Assembly (NCBI RefSeq): GCF_030272615.1
Contig: NC_081405.1
Location: forward strand, 160,352,317 to 160,416,316
Direction: 5' to 3'
Length of the DNA stretch: 64,000 bases
From: Cryptomeria japonica
Taxonomy: Eukaryota; Streptophyta; Pinopsida; Cupressales; Cupressaceae
The translations under genes were made by a program, and so were the position numbers. The notes below the pieces were generated by a model that saw only the letters and a program-made list of their open reading frames with translations, did no database searches and was not told the origin of the DNA. Below are positions 37,585 to 47,860 of the stretch, in pieces. Within the stretch, counting starts at the first letter, position 1; each line of letters opens with the position of its first letter.

Positions 37585-39172
37585 TGGTGTAGAAGCACCC
37601 TTCAAAGGGCTCCCACAATTTGTTTTGTTTGTGTTCTTTCTTCTTTATGAAGCCATTGTATATAAAATAAAGAGCCATGTGCTCATAGGTCCTAGGTAGG
37701 GTCCTAGTTGAGGTCTTAGGGTCATAAGTCAAGATTGAGATTTTCTTGAAAATAGAGGGTATGTGTGACTTTGAGGTGTTTAGGGGTCCTTCATAGCATG
37801 GTAGTGTCCTTAGGTTGGCCCAATGTGGGTCTAGGAGTCAAGAAAAGAAACATTGGGAAAGTTGCTCAAAAGTTGCATGACAACTTTTAAAAGTTGTCAA
37901 GCAACTTTTCCACCATGAGGTCTAAATCTTTAGGTTAGCGTGGAAAACCCTAGTATGGGCACACAGACCGAGGAGAGGGTAGTATAAGTATTTTCAAACC
38001 CTAAATTAATGGGTTGTATGTCAGATATTGTACGGCCCAAGCAAACTAACTGACTGTGATTGCAATTTTTGTTGCCAGTCGACACAAATGGAGTAGAGAA
38101 AGATCATTAATGGATTGATTTTCATGCAAAACTATGTGGAGTGTCTTGTATGGTGTGTTAACTTTCATTTTGAGCAATTAGATCAAGTTTTGGTTTGTAA
38201 GTGAGGTGTTTTTGTAAATAGTTTGTAATTTGCATTCTCTTTGTCCAGTTTTGGACTGGTTTGAATAAATGGGCTCATAACTCCATTCCCCATTGTGGAA
38301 TCACCATGAAACCATGGGGAATGAGAGTACAGACCCTATACTATAGTGCAATGCAAGAAAGGCCCTTGAAAATGCAAGGAGGCCATATAAGAACCCAATC
38401 CTAGGTGAGACTGGACAGTGCCCGACTAGGAAGGATCAAGTTGTAGAGGTCTTGGAGAGCAAGGGAGGACAGAGAAGAAGGCACCCTTTGGAGGAGTTGT
38501 AGAGGGGTGAGTGAAGCACCATTGGTGTGAAGGAGGAGCTTCCACCAATCCAAACAAGGTGGCAAGAGCAGCTAACCTACACTGTGTCCCTGGCAGGCCT
38601 AAAAACCCTCCTAAAAACCCTTAAAAACCTTAAAATCCACTTAGGGTAGTGTACGGGCACTTGGAGGCCTAAAACCTGGAAAATCCTCGAGTCCTTGCCA
38701 AATGAATAGCAGGTCTTTTAGGAATTTTCACAAGCAAGTGCATCGTTTGTGAGAGGGAGCCCTAAAGGACCAAGTAGGAGGCCTAACTGGTCAAAATCCT
38801 TGTAGCCCTATTTTGTAGGCAAAAACACAAAACAGTGAAATCGGTAAGGGGTTGAAAGCTTGAAACCTCTTGGGGGCACATGGATGGGTGGAAAAACCTT
38901 GTTAGAGACCTGACCTATCCTTGCTAAGACCTAGGAAGCAGTAGGACAAGCCAAGCCCTTATTAGCCATAGTAAGGGGTTTTGAGTCTCATGAGTAGGTG
39001 AGACCTTAGGAGAAGCATTGCAACTCATTGGTGGGTGGATTGGGAAAGGTCAAGGGATTCCTCAAGCAAGGGAAGTCCTAGAGACCCTAGGGTGTGAAGG
39101 GAACACCAAGTGATCAAGGGAAGGTTCCGAGAGCATAGACTAGGATAGTCTATCCCAAACCCCATCCCATCA
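37585..39172 (+). repeat. Gypsy 5' LTR
   Basis: Starts TGGTGTAGAAGCACCC and ends ACCCCATCCCATCA. A TATA-like CATATAA lies at 38,384-38,390. An AAAGTTG/CAACTTT inverted block is near 37,860-37,910; the 3' LTR has one extra AAAGTTGCA there. Confidence 0.95.
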
Positions 39173-39175
39173 GAT

Positions 39176-39187
39176 TGGTATCAAAGC
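39176..39187 (+). promoter_or_regulatory. Gypsy primer-binding site (tRNA-iMet type)
   Basis: TGGTATCAAAGC, one mismatch from the initiator tRNA-Met complement, three bases after the LTR. Confidence 0.88.
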
Positions 39188-39251
39188 AAGTTAAAGGTTT
39201 GGTGGACCATGTATGTCTTTGTATTCTAGTGAATCAATAGGGGAAAGCACA

Positions 39252-40382
39252 ATGGTCACTAATGTAGATCTGGCTAGGGAGGTAGAAGAGTAGAAGGAGA
39301 AGAATAGACTCCTTGAAGAAGCTATGAGTGAGATAAGGGATAAACTGCAAGAAATGGTGGATCAGAGGACACAAGGACCTTGGGGAGAAGACACCAAGGA
39401 TAAAGGCAAGAAAACCATTGACATAGATGACATTATACCTGAACCAGATCCCTTATTTAATGAAGAACCATTTGTAAAAGCTATTAAGGCTTTGAACACT
39501 AAAGCTTTTGAAGGATTGCCACATTTCAGTGGAAGGATGGATATTGATACTATCATGGAATGGATTGAGGGCATGGAAAACCACTTTGAGTGTGAGGGAG
39601 TGACAAAGGCTCAAAAGGTTAAGGTTGCCAAATCAAGATTAAGGGGAGCAACTTTAACATGGTGGAAGTACCTGCAAGAAGAGAGGATCAGCATGGGGAA
39701 GCTACCTATTGCCAATTGGAAGGCCATGGTGAGTAAGATCAAAGAGAACTAATCACTAGAGGATTATGAAGTCCAAATTCATAAGAAGAGATAGGGTTTG
39801 AAGCAAAAAGACCTTGATGTGACCTCCTACACCGAAGAATTTCAAAAACTTTGTCTTAGATCCAAAGTCCAAGAAGATGAATCTATTAAGGTGGCTAGGT
39901 ATCTAAGCGGCCTAAAGTGGAACATTCAAGAGGAGATAAGCCTATGGACTCCTACTACTGTTCAAAAGTGTCATCAGCTTGCTGTCAAGGGAGAAGAGAG
40001 GAACAAAAGGAAAGGAGACTCTAATAATAGGGGTAGAGGCAGAGGTAGAGAACAAGTGAATCACCGAGGTGGTTACCAAAGCAAGGCAAATGAGTAGAGG
40101 AGCCAAGGAAAAGCCAAGTTGACTGAACATGGCAGTGAAACAAATCTCAGAGGGGGCCATTCTAGAGGAAGAGGTGCACAAGGTGGTCCAAGTAGGGGTA
40201 GAGGTACCGGCAAAGGTAACTCCTACTTTTCAACTATGAAGTGTTACAACTGTGGACAATTGGGACACCCGACATATAGATGCCCTGACAAGCCTACCTC
40301 ATCAAACAGTGGAAAGAGGGTAGCTTATGCACATGAAGACTCTTCAAGCAGTAAGACACCTGAGGTGGACCATATTGAATAA
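39252..40382 (+). pseudogene. Gypsy gag (capsid and zinc knuckle), stop-interrupted
   Basis: ATG 39,252 opens a frame that continues into pol. A capsid-like region has FSGRMDIDTIMEWIEGMENH and LRGATLTWWKYL (about 39,520-39,680). It is followed by an Arg/Gly-rich stretch and a CCHC knuckle, CYNCGQLGHPTYRC, at 40,242-40,283. In-frame stops: TAG 39,291, TAA 39,750, TAG 39,792, TAG 40,095, TAA 40,380. Each is one transition from CAG, CAA or TGG. Gag forms the particle and binds RNA in this family; this copy would give only fragments unless stops are read through. Confidence 0.9.
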
Positions 40383-40400
40383 GAAATTGGTGAGAATCTG

Positions 40401-43400
40401 ATGTTCAATAGGATTTTGATCAGACAGCCGGTTAAGGAGGAACCCAAACATAGGAGAGGATTGTTTAGGGTGAGATGCAAAGTTCTTGGTAAAGTGTGCA
40501 AGGTGATATCTGATTCAGGCTCAACTGATAACATAATATCAGAAGAGGCAGTTAGGAAGTTGAAACTTACAAGGATACCCCACACTAACCCATATAAGGT
40601 GACATGGTTGAATCATGAGCAGAGTGTGCTTGTCAATGAACAGACTTGGGTAGAGTTTTCTATTGGAGGGTACAAGGATAAGATCCTTTGTGATGTGTTA
40701 CCTATGGATGCCTGTCACCTATTACTAGGTAGACCCTGGCAATTTGATAGGAAGGTGGTCTATGATGGAGAGGAGAGCTCCATTTCATTCAAGAAGGACA
40801 ACAAAACCTTTAAGATTCAATCTTTGATAGAGAATGAGGAGGGCACTTCAAGAACACCTAGTGTCTTATTGGCTACTGGTAAAGAGTTCTTAAACTTGCT
40901 ACATGAGGAGGAGATAGTGAAGTGTGCCATCTTTGTGAAACCAAAGGAGGAAGAAGACAAGTTGCAGGCAGAAGTACCCAAGGAGGTGAAGCTAATGTTG
41001 CAAGAGTATAAGGACATAGTGAGTGATGGAGCACCTGCAACACTCCCACCAAGAAGGTCTATAAGTCATCAAATAGACTTTGTTCCCGGAGCATCCCTAC
41101 CTAACAAAGCTGCATATAAGCTCACATCTGATCAAAACAAGGAGGTAGCAAGGCAAGTGCAGGAGTTATTGGAACAAGGACTAATTAAGAAGAGCATCAA
41201 CCCATGTGCAGTCTCGATAGTGCTAGCATCCAAAAAAGGAGGTAAGTGGAGACTTTGCACTGATTCAAGGGAAATCAATAGGATCACCATAAGGTATAGG
41301 TTTCCTATTCCTAGAATAGAGGATTTGATGGACTGTTTAGGAGGTGCTATGTATTTTACCAAGTTGGACCTTAAAAGTGGTTATCACCAGATTAGAATCG
41401 AGGGAGATGAGTGGAAGACTGCTTTCAAGACCACAGAAGGATTGTATGAATGGCTTGTGATGCCATTTGGACTCACCAATGCCCCAAGCACCTTCATGAG
41501 GTTGATGAATGAGGTGTTAAAGGATTTCACAGGTAGGTTTGTGGTGGTATACCTAGATGACATTCTCATCTATAGCAGAACCAAAGAGGAGCACCTTGAG
41601 AATTTGAGGTTAGTCTTAGAGAGGTTGCATGAGGAGAAGTTATCAATCAACCTAGAGAAGTGTGACTTCTTGAAGCAAGAGCTGGTCTACTTAGGATTTG
41701 TGGTGTCTAGGGGAACCTTGAAGATGGATCCAAGAAAAGTGGAAGCAATCTTGAATTGGCCTGCACCTAGAACAGGGACTAAAGTTAGGAGTTTCCATGG
41801 TTTAGCTCAATTCTATAGGAAGTTTGTGAGGAACTTTAGTGGCATATGTGCACCAGTCCTTGATACCATAAAAGGAGGCCTTAAAACTAAGTTTAAATGG
41901 ATTGAGCAGGTTGACAAAGCATTTCAATTGTTGAAGCAAGAAGTAGACACAAAACCTATCCGTCTCCTACCTACCTTTGATAAGCTATTCACATTGGAGT
42001 GTGACACAAGTGGAATTGTAGTAGGGGGTGTATTGAGTCAAGAGGGAAGACTTGTGGCATTTTTCAGTGAGAAGCTCAATGAAACAAAGAAGAAGTACTC
42101 AACCTATGACCTAGAGTTGTATGCATTAGTGCAGTCTCTAAAGAAATGGAGGCATTACCTACTTCCAAAGGAATTTGTGGTGTTCACAGACAACCAGGAA
42201 TTGAGTTACATTAACACTCAAGAGAAGCTTAGCAATAGGCATTTGAAATGGATGGAATACCTCCAATCCTTCACCTTCACCATCAAGCATAAGAAGGGGC
42301 AACTCAACAAGGTGGCAGATGCATTAAGCAAGAAGTTGTCGACAGTTCAAGAACTACAGTTGCAGAGCATAGGAATAGAAGGTTTCAAGGACCTCTATGA
42401 AGGAGATGAAGACTTCTCATCAGCTTTCAAGGTTTGCAAGGAGTTTGAGAACCATTTCCTTGGTGAGTATGCAGATTACACTCTCCAAAATGGTCTCTTG
42501 TTCAAAGGTAATCAGTTGTGTGTACCAAGAGGATCCATGAGGGAAAACCTCATCCAAGAGAAACACAATGGCAGTTTAAGTGGACACTTTGGAGTCAACA
42601 AAACCTTGGATTTAGTACAAAGGTACTACTATTGGCCAAAGTTGCCAAGAGATGTAAAGAGGTATGTAGAGCAATGTGGTGTATGCCAAAAAGCAAAAGG
42701 AGGATCAAGCAATGCTGGTCTCTATCAACCATTGCCGGTCCCAAATAGGCCTTGGGAATGCATAAGCATAGACTTTGTAGTAGGACTTCCCAAGACAAAG
42801 ACAGGTATGGACAACATCTATGTGGTAGTAGATAGATTTTCCAAGATGAGACATTTCATTCCATGTAGAACTACACATGATGCTAGCTATGTTGCACATC
42901 TCTTCTTCAAAGAGATTGTTAGAATTCATGGACTCCCTTTAAGCATTGTTTCAGACAGGGACAACAAGTTCATGGGCCATTTTTGGCAAACATTATGGAG
43001 GAGACTAGGAACTAACTTGTCATTTAGCTTAGCTTACCATCCACAAATTGATGGTCAAAGTGAAGTCATCAATAGGGTGTTAGGCAACTTGTTGAGGTGT
43101 CTAACCAAGGAGTATGGGCAGACATGGGACCTAATCATTCCTCAGGAAGAGTATGCATATAATGACAGTGTGAATAGGACCACTGGTAGAAGTTATTTTG
43201 AGGTTGTGTATGGTAGACATCCAAGGGGAGTATGTGAGTTGAGAGACCTTGTTACTATGGAGATGAAGAGTGGGCAAACAGAGGAATTCACTCAAACCAT
43301 CAAGGAAATTCAAGAGCAATTCAAGAAAGCCATCCTTGAATCCACTCAAAAACTGAAAGCAAAAATGGATGAGAAAAGGAGAGAGGTTCAGTTCAAGGTG

Positions 43401-43718
43401 GGTGACTATGTAATGGTCCATTTGAGCAAAGCTAGGATGCAAAGTGGTAAGCCTACCAAACTACAAATGAAGAGGGTAGGACCTTGTAGAATTCTGGCAA
43501 AATATGGTGAGAACGCCTATAAGGTTGAACTTCCTTCAGACTTAGCCATTTCACCAGTCTTCAATGTTGCTGATCTGATCATGTACAGGGGTGAGATTTC
43601 ACCAGTCTTTAATGTTGCTGATCTGATCATGTACAGGGGTGAGATAGAAGGCCAGACTGAGAACCAAGCCAAGGTACTACAAGACTTGGATGTGAATACC
43701 TTACCACAAGTGAAGTAG
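40401..43718 (+). CDS. pol: Gypsy pol: protease, RT, RNase H, integrase (1,105 codons open)
   Basis: Same frame as gag. The protease has DSGS at 40,512-40,523. RT has TKLDLKSGYHQIRI, MPFGLTNAPSTFM and the catalytic YLDD at 41,550-41,561. RNase H has CDTSG, the YDLELYAL block, VFTDNQ and VADALSKK. Integrase has an H-H-C-C zinc module (HNGSLSGHFG ... CGVCQKAK). Its catalytic set is D (SIDFVVG), D (VSDRDNKF) and E (GQSEVINR). All key residues I can check are present. A 48-bp tandem duplication near the end repeats SPVFNVADLIMYRGEI. The ORF closes at TAG 43,716, upstream of the chromodomain. The listed start is only the first Met after a gag stop; the native protein would be a Gag-Pol polyprotein. 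Confidence 0.93.
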   Translation: MFNRILIRQPVKEEPKHRRGLFRVRCKVLGKVCKVISDSGSTDNIISEEAVRKLKLTRIPHTNPYKVTWLNHEQSVLVNEQTWVEFSIGGYKDKILCDVLPMDACHLLLGRPWQFDRKVVYDGEESSISFKKDNKTFKIQSLIENEEGTSRTPSVLLATGKEFLNLLHEEEIVKCAIFVKPKEEEDKLQAEVPKEVKLMLQEYKDIVSDGAPATLPPRRSISHQIDFVPGASLPNKAAYKLTSDQNKEVARQVQELLEQGLIKKSINPCAVSIVLASKKGGKWRLCTDSREINRITIRYRFPIPRIEDLMDCLGGAMYFTKLDLKSGYHQIRIEGDEWKTAFKTTEGLYEWLVMPFGLTNAPSTFMRLMNEVLKDFTGRFVVVYLDDILIYSRTKEEHLENLRLVLERLHEEKLSINLEKCDFLKQELVYLGFVVSRGTLKMDPRKVEAILNWPAPRTGTKVRSFHGLAQFYRKFVRNFSGICAPVLDTIKGGLKTKFKWIEQVDKAFQLLKQEVDTKPIRLLPTFDKLFTLECDTSGIVVGGVLSQEGRLVAFFSEKLNETKKKYSTYDLELYALVQSLKKWRHYLLPKEFVVFTDNQELSYINTQEKLSNRHLKWMEYLQSFTFTIKHKKGQLNKVADALSKKLSTVQELQLQSIGIEGFKDLYEGDEDFSSAFKVCKEFENHFLGEYADYTLQNGLLFKGNQLCVPRGSMRENLIQEKHNGSLSGHFGVNKTLDLVQRYYYWPKLPRDVKRYVEQCGVCQKAKGGSSNAGLYQPLPVPNRPWECISIDFVVGLPKTKTGMDNIYVVVDRFSKMRHFIPCRTTHDASYVAHLFFKEIVRIHGLPLSIVSDRDNKFMGHFWQTLWRRLGTNLSFSLAYHPQIDGQSEVINRVLGNLLRCLTKEYGQTWDLIIPQEEYAYNDSVNRTTGRSYFEVVYGRHPRGVCELRDLVTMEMKSGQTEEFTQTIKEIQEQFKKAILESTQKLKAKMDEKRREVQFKVGDYVMVHLSKARMQSGKPTKLQMKRVGPCRILAKYGENAYKVELPSDLAISPVFNVADLIMYRGEISPVFNVADLIMYRGEIEGQTENQAKVLQDLDVNTLPQVK
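43551..43646 (+). repeat. 48-bp in-frame tandem duplication in pol
   Basis: 43,551-43,598 and 43,599-43,646 differ at one base (TTCAAT against TTTAAT) and encode SPVFNVADLIMYRGEI twice. The related fragment on the minus strand near 10,240 has a single copy, so the duplication is derived. Confidence 0.95.
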
Positions 43719-44030
43719 CCTATAGCAGAGGATATTTTGGAGTCAAGAGTAAAGAAGTCTACTAGACACCAGGTCTACATGGAGCACTTGGTGAAATGGG
43801 CAGGCCAACCTGTATTTGAAGCAACTTGGGTGGAGGAGAGCAAGTTCAAGAAGCTTGGCATTGATCCGGCTCTTCTCACTCCCCTAATTCCTTCACTTTT
43901 TGCAGAGGGGGAGTATGGTGCAGTAGCACCCTTCAAAGGGCTCCCACCATTTGTTTTGTTTGTGTTATTTCTTCTTTATGAAGCCATTGTATATAAAATA
44001 AAGAGCCATGTGCTCATAGGTCCTAGGTAG
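43719..44030 (+). pseudogene. Gypsy chromodomain tail after an in-frame TAG
   Basis: The pol frame continues past TAG 43,716 with ILESRVKKSTRHQVYMEHLVKW and FEATWVEESKF, a chromodomain-like module that in chromoviruses guides integration to particular chromatin. The frame stays open through the polypurine tract and about 38 codons into the 3' LTR. The native stop has therefore been lost or lies in the LTR. Confidence 0.8.
43904..43915 (+). promoter_or_regulatory. Gypsy polypurine tract
   Basis: AGAGGGGGAGTA immediately before the 3' LTR. The relative at 9,936-9,945 (minus) has the same GGGGGAGTA. Confidence 0.85.
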
Positions 44031-45513
44031 GGTCCTAGTTGAGGTCTTAGGGTCATAAGTCAAGATTGAGATTTTCTTGAAAATAGAGGGTATGTGTGCC
44101 TTTGAGGTGTTTAGGGGTCCTTCATAGCATGGTAGTGTCCTTAGGTTGGCCCAATGTGGGTCTAGGAGTCAAGAAAAGCAACATTGGGAAAGTTGCTCAA
44201 AAGTTGCAAAAGTTGCATGACAACTTTTAAAAGTTGTCAAGCAACTTTTCCACCATGAGGTCTAAATCTTTAGGTTAGCATGGAAAACCCTAGTATGGGC
44301 ACACAGACCAAGGAGAGGGTAGTATAAGTATTTTCAAACCCTAAATTAATGGTTTGGATGTCAGATATTGTACGACCCAAGCAAATTAACTGACTGTGAT
44401 TGCAATATTTGTTGCCAGTCGACACAAATGGAGTAGAGAAAGATCATTAATGGATTGATTTTCATGCAAAACTATGTGGAGTGTCTTGTATGGTGTGTTA
44501 AATTTCATTTTGAGCAATTAGATCAATTTTTGGTTTGTAAGTGATGTGTGTTTGTAAATAGTTTGTAATTTGCATTCTCTCTATCCAGTTTTGGACTGGT
44601 TTGAATAAATGGGCTCATAACTCCATTCCCCATTGTGGAATCACCATGAAACCATGGGGAATGAGAGTAAAGAACCTATACTATAGTTCAATACAAGAAG
44701 GGCCCTTGAAGATGCAAGGAGGCCATATAAGGACCCAATCCTAGGCGAGACTGGACAGTGCTCGACTAGGAAGGGTCAAGTTGCAGAGGTCTTGGAGAGC
44801 AAGGGAGGACAGAGAAGAAGGCACCCTTTGGAGGAGTTGTAGAGGGGTGAGTGAAGCACCATTGGTGTGAAGGAGGAGCTTCCACCAATCCAAACAAGGT
44901 GGCAAGAGTAGAAAACCTACATTGTGTCCCTAGTAGGCCTAAAAACCCTCCTAAAAACCCTTAAAAACCTTAAAATCCACTTAGGGTAGTGTACGGGCAC
45001 TTAGAGGCCTCAAACCTGGAAAATACTTGAGTCCTTGCCAAATGAATAGTAGGTCTTTTAGGAAGTTTCACAAGCAAGTGCATCGTTTGTGAGAGGGGGC
45101 CCTAAAGGACCGGGTAGGAAGCCTAATTGGTCAAAATCCTTGTAGCCCTATTTTGTAGGCAAAAACACAAAACAGTGAAATTGGTAAGGGGTTGAAAGCT
45201 TGAAACCTCTTGGGGGCACATGGATGGGTGGAAAAAACTTTTTAGAGACCTGACCTATCCTTGCTAAGACCTAAGAAGTAGTAGGACAAGCCAAGCCCTT
45301 ATTAGCCATAGTAAGGGGTTTTGAGTCTCATGAGTAGGTGAGACCTTAGGAGCAGCATTGCAAGTCATTGGTGGGTGGATTGGGCAAAGTCAGGGGATTC
45401 CTCAAGCAAGGGAAGTCCTAGAGACCCTAGGGTGTGAAGGGAACACCAGGTGATCCAAGGGAAGGATCCAAGAGCATAGACTAGGCTAGTCTAACCCAAA
45501 CCCCATCCCATCA
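43916..45513 (+). repeat. Gypsy 3' LTR
   Basis: Starts TGGTGCAGTAGCACCC and ends ACCCCATCCCATCA. TATA-like CATATAA at 44,724-44,730. Confidence 0.95.
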
Positions 45514-45518
45514 GAGAA
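45514..45518. repeat. Target-site duplication GAGAA (Gypsy), right
   Basis: Exact match to 37,580-37,584. Confidence 0.9.
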
Positions 45519-46360
45519 CTACAAGATATGGAGTGTCATAATGAAAATTTATATCAAGAGTTTGGGAAGCCAGTATTGGGAAAATATCAATACTAAGTAA
45601 TATGTTGCACCTATTGGGATGTTGACTGATGATCAGAAGAAAGAGCAACAAGAAAATCATCAAGCATTGGAGGCTATTATTAGTTCTTTGTCTAATGCAG
45701 AGTGTGTAGATGTTCATGGTCTTGAAACTTCATATGAGGTATGGAAAAAACTTGAAGAGATTTATAGAGGTGATGAACATGTTAAGATTTCTAAAGAAGA
45801 GATTCTAAGAGGAAAGTTTGATGACATGTGGATGGCTGAAGGTGAGAATATCCAACAGTATGGTCAAAGGATAAAAGAGATAGTTGGTGAAATTAAGAGT
45901 GTAGGAGGTAAAGTGGAAGATTCCACAGTGATCAGTAAGGTACTGAGAACCTTGCTACCGGTCTATGCTATCCGAGTTGCAACTATTCAAGAGCTGAAGT
46001 CCACTAAAAAAACTAATGTAACTCTTGACTCCATCATTGGAAAGCTTACTGCTTTTGAATTAAATGGTTATGATGGTAGTGTACAGAAATCTGAGTCTGC
46101 ATTTAGAGACTCTGTTTCTAACCCATATGTGAGGAAAAGTAGAGATGCTAGTCACAGTTATGAATCCTGATCCAACAAGAAGTTGATGATGAAGATAGTT
46201 TAGTTGAGCTTGAAGTATTGTTGGCCAAGCGGTTTCCTAGAGGTACAGGTAAATATAGAGGTAAATTACCTTTGAAATGCTTTACATGCAACAAGATTGG
46301 ACACATTGCTGCTAACTGTCCTAATGGTGATAATGAGCACAAATGAGAGAAATTCAAGAA
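45519..46360 (+). pseudogene. Copia gag, 3' part
   Basis: Resumes with NYKIWSVIMKIYIKSLG. A TAA at 45,598 is followed by a long open stretch typical of Copia gag (SNAECVDVHGLETSYEVWKK, VEDSTVISKVLRTLLPVY). A TGA near 46,168 and a one-base shift precede the CCHC knuckle CFTCNKIGHIAANC (about 46,280-46,320). Another TGA follows at about 46,345. Confidence 0.9.
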
Positions 46361-47860
46361 GTACAAGGGTAAAGGCAAAAGAGATTGTCTTATTGTTGTT
46401 GATGGTGGTATCACTGATGAGGAATCTAATGGTGTTGCTAATGAAGACATTGTGTTTATATCCATTAAAGAAGAGATGTTAGACCATAAGTCATTAGTAT
46501 CTAGGATGGATAACTCTAATGATTGGATCATTGATAATGGTTGTTCACATCACATGACCGGTGATTAGAGCAAATTTATTTCTCTTAAGGAATTTGATGG
46601 CGGAGTTGTAATATTTGGTAATGACTCACCCTGTATGCTTAAAGGTAAGATAACTATTTCTCTTAAGGGAAAGAGTAGTGCAGATGATGTCTACTGGGTT
46701 GAAGGTTTAAAGCATAATCTTTTGAGTGTGGCCAACTCAATGATAGAGGATACCCATTGGAATTTGAAAATGGTATGTGCAAAATCTATGGCAATAAAGG
46801 TGAATTGCTTGCAACCAGGAAGCAAACTAAAGGTAACTTGTTTCACCTTAATCATAAAGTCAACAACTATTTAATTGCAAATATAGATGATAGTTGGCTT
46901 TGGCATAGGAGATTTTGTCATATAAACTTTGATAACATTGTTAAAGTGAGTAAGTCCAAGACAGTGAGAGGTTTGCCTCACTTAGACAAACCAGTTAATG
47001 CTCTATGCAAATAATGTCAGTTGGGAAAGATGGCATCCTCAACTTTCAAGACCAAATCCTTTTCAGTAGAACATTTGTTAGATTTGGTTCATATAGATCT
47101 TTGTGGACCAATAAGAACAAAAAGTATTCAAGGTGACATATGTTTTATGATCTTCATTGATGATTGCTCAAGGATGATGTGGGTCACATTCTTTAAGGAT
47201 AAGACTGAATCTTTTGGTAAGTTCAAGGCATTTAGGGCCTTATTTGAGAAAGAGAGCAGTAAGAAGATAAAGTGTCTGAGGATAAATCAAGGCGGTGAAT
47301 TTACTTCTGAGGAATTCACTAGGTATTGTGAAGAAAATGGTATCAAACGACAGCTTTCTGCACCAAGGACACCACAACAAAATGGTATCGTAGAGAGAAA
47401 CAACCAATCAGATGTTGAATCTACTAGGACAATGTTGATACAAGGAGGTGCAATGAAAAACTTTCTGGAGAGAAGCTGTCAGCACGACTGTCTACACTAT
47501 GAATTGGATTCTGATAAAGAGAGGTAAGGACAAGACTCCTTATGAATATTGGTATGGTAGATCACCCAATGTTAGTTGTTTTAGAATATTTGGAAGCAAA
47601 TGTTTTATTAAGAGAGGTGGTTATATTAGCAAATTTGAGGCTAAAAGTGATGAAGGTATATTTCTTGGCTATTCCACCAAGAGTAAGGCCTACAAGTGTT
47701 TTAACAATCAGACAAGAAGAATTATTGAGAGTGTTGATGTTCAAGTGGATGAAAATCCTAGTCTCAGAGGAAACCAGTTTAGATAAAAAGGATGAAGATC
47801 CTTGCATTTTGTTTTTGAAACCAGAAACTGTGAAATCTAAAATCGGCACAGCAAATATTG
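46361..47860 (+). pseudogene. Copia protease and integrase remnants
   Basis: The protease motif reads DNGCSHHMTG (46,533 onward), where Copia elements usually have Ser or Thr after the Asp. GAG-pre-integrase shows LWHRRFCHINFDNI. The integrase core has the first Asp (LVHIDLCGP), but the second catalytic position reads RINQGGEF, with Asn (AAT 47,284-47,286) for Asp. The Glu (GIVERNN) is kept. Stops and frame changes occur near 46,566, 46,750, 47,012 and 47,525. The element cannot make active integrase. Confidence 0.9.

Larger units (their letters stand above)
37585..45513 (+). mobile_element. Gypsy chromovirus LTR retrotransposon (nested)
   Basis: LTRs of 1,588 and 1,598 bp (TGGTG...CCATCA), TSD GAGAA, iMet-type primer site, and a single-frame Gag-Pol in the order gag, CCHC, protease, RT, RNase H, integrase, chromodomain, followed by a polypurine tract. 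Five substitutions are seen in the first 195 LTR bases. Six in-frame TAG/TAA stops interrupt the polyprotein and no frameshift is seen. The remnant at 8,368-10,500 is a relative. Confidence 0.96.
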
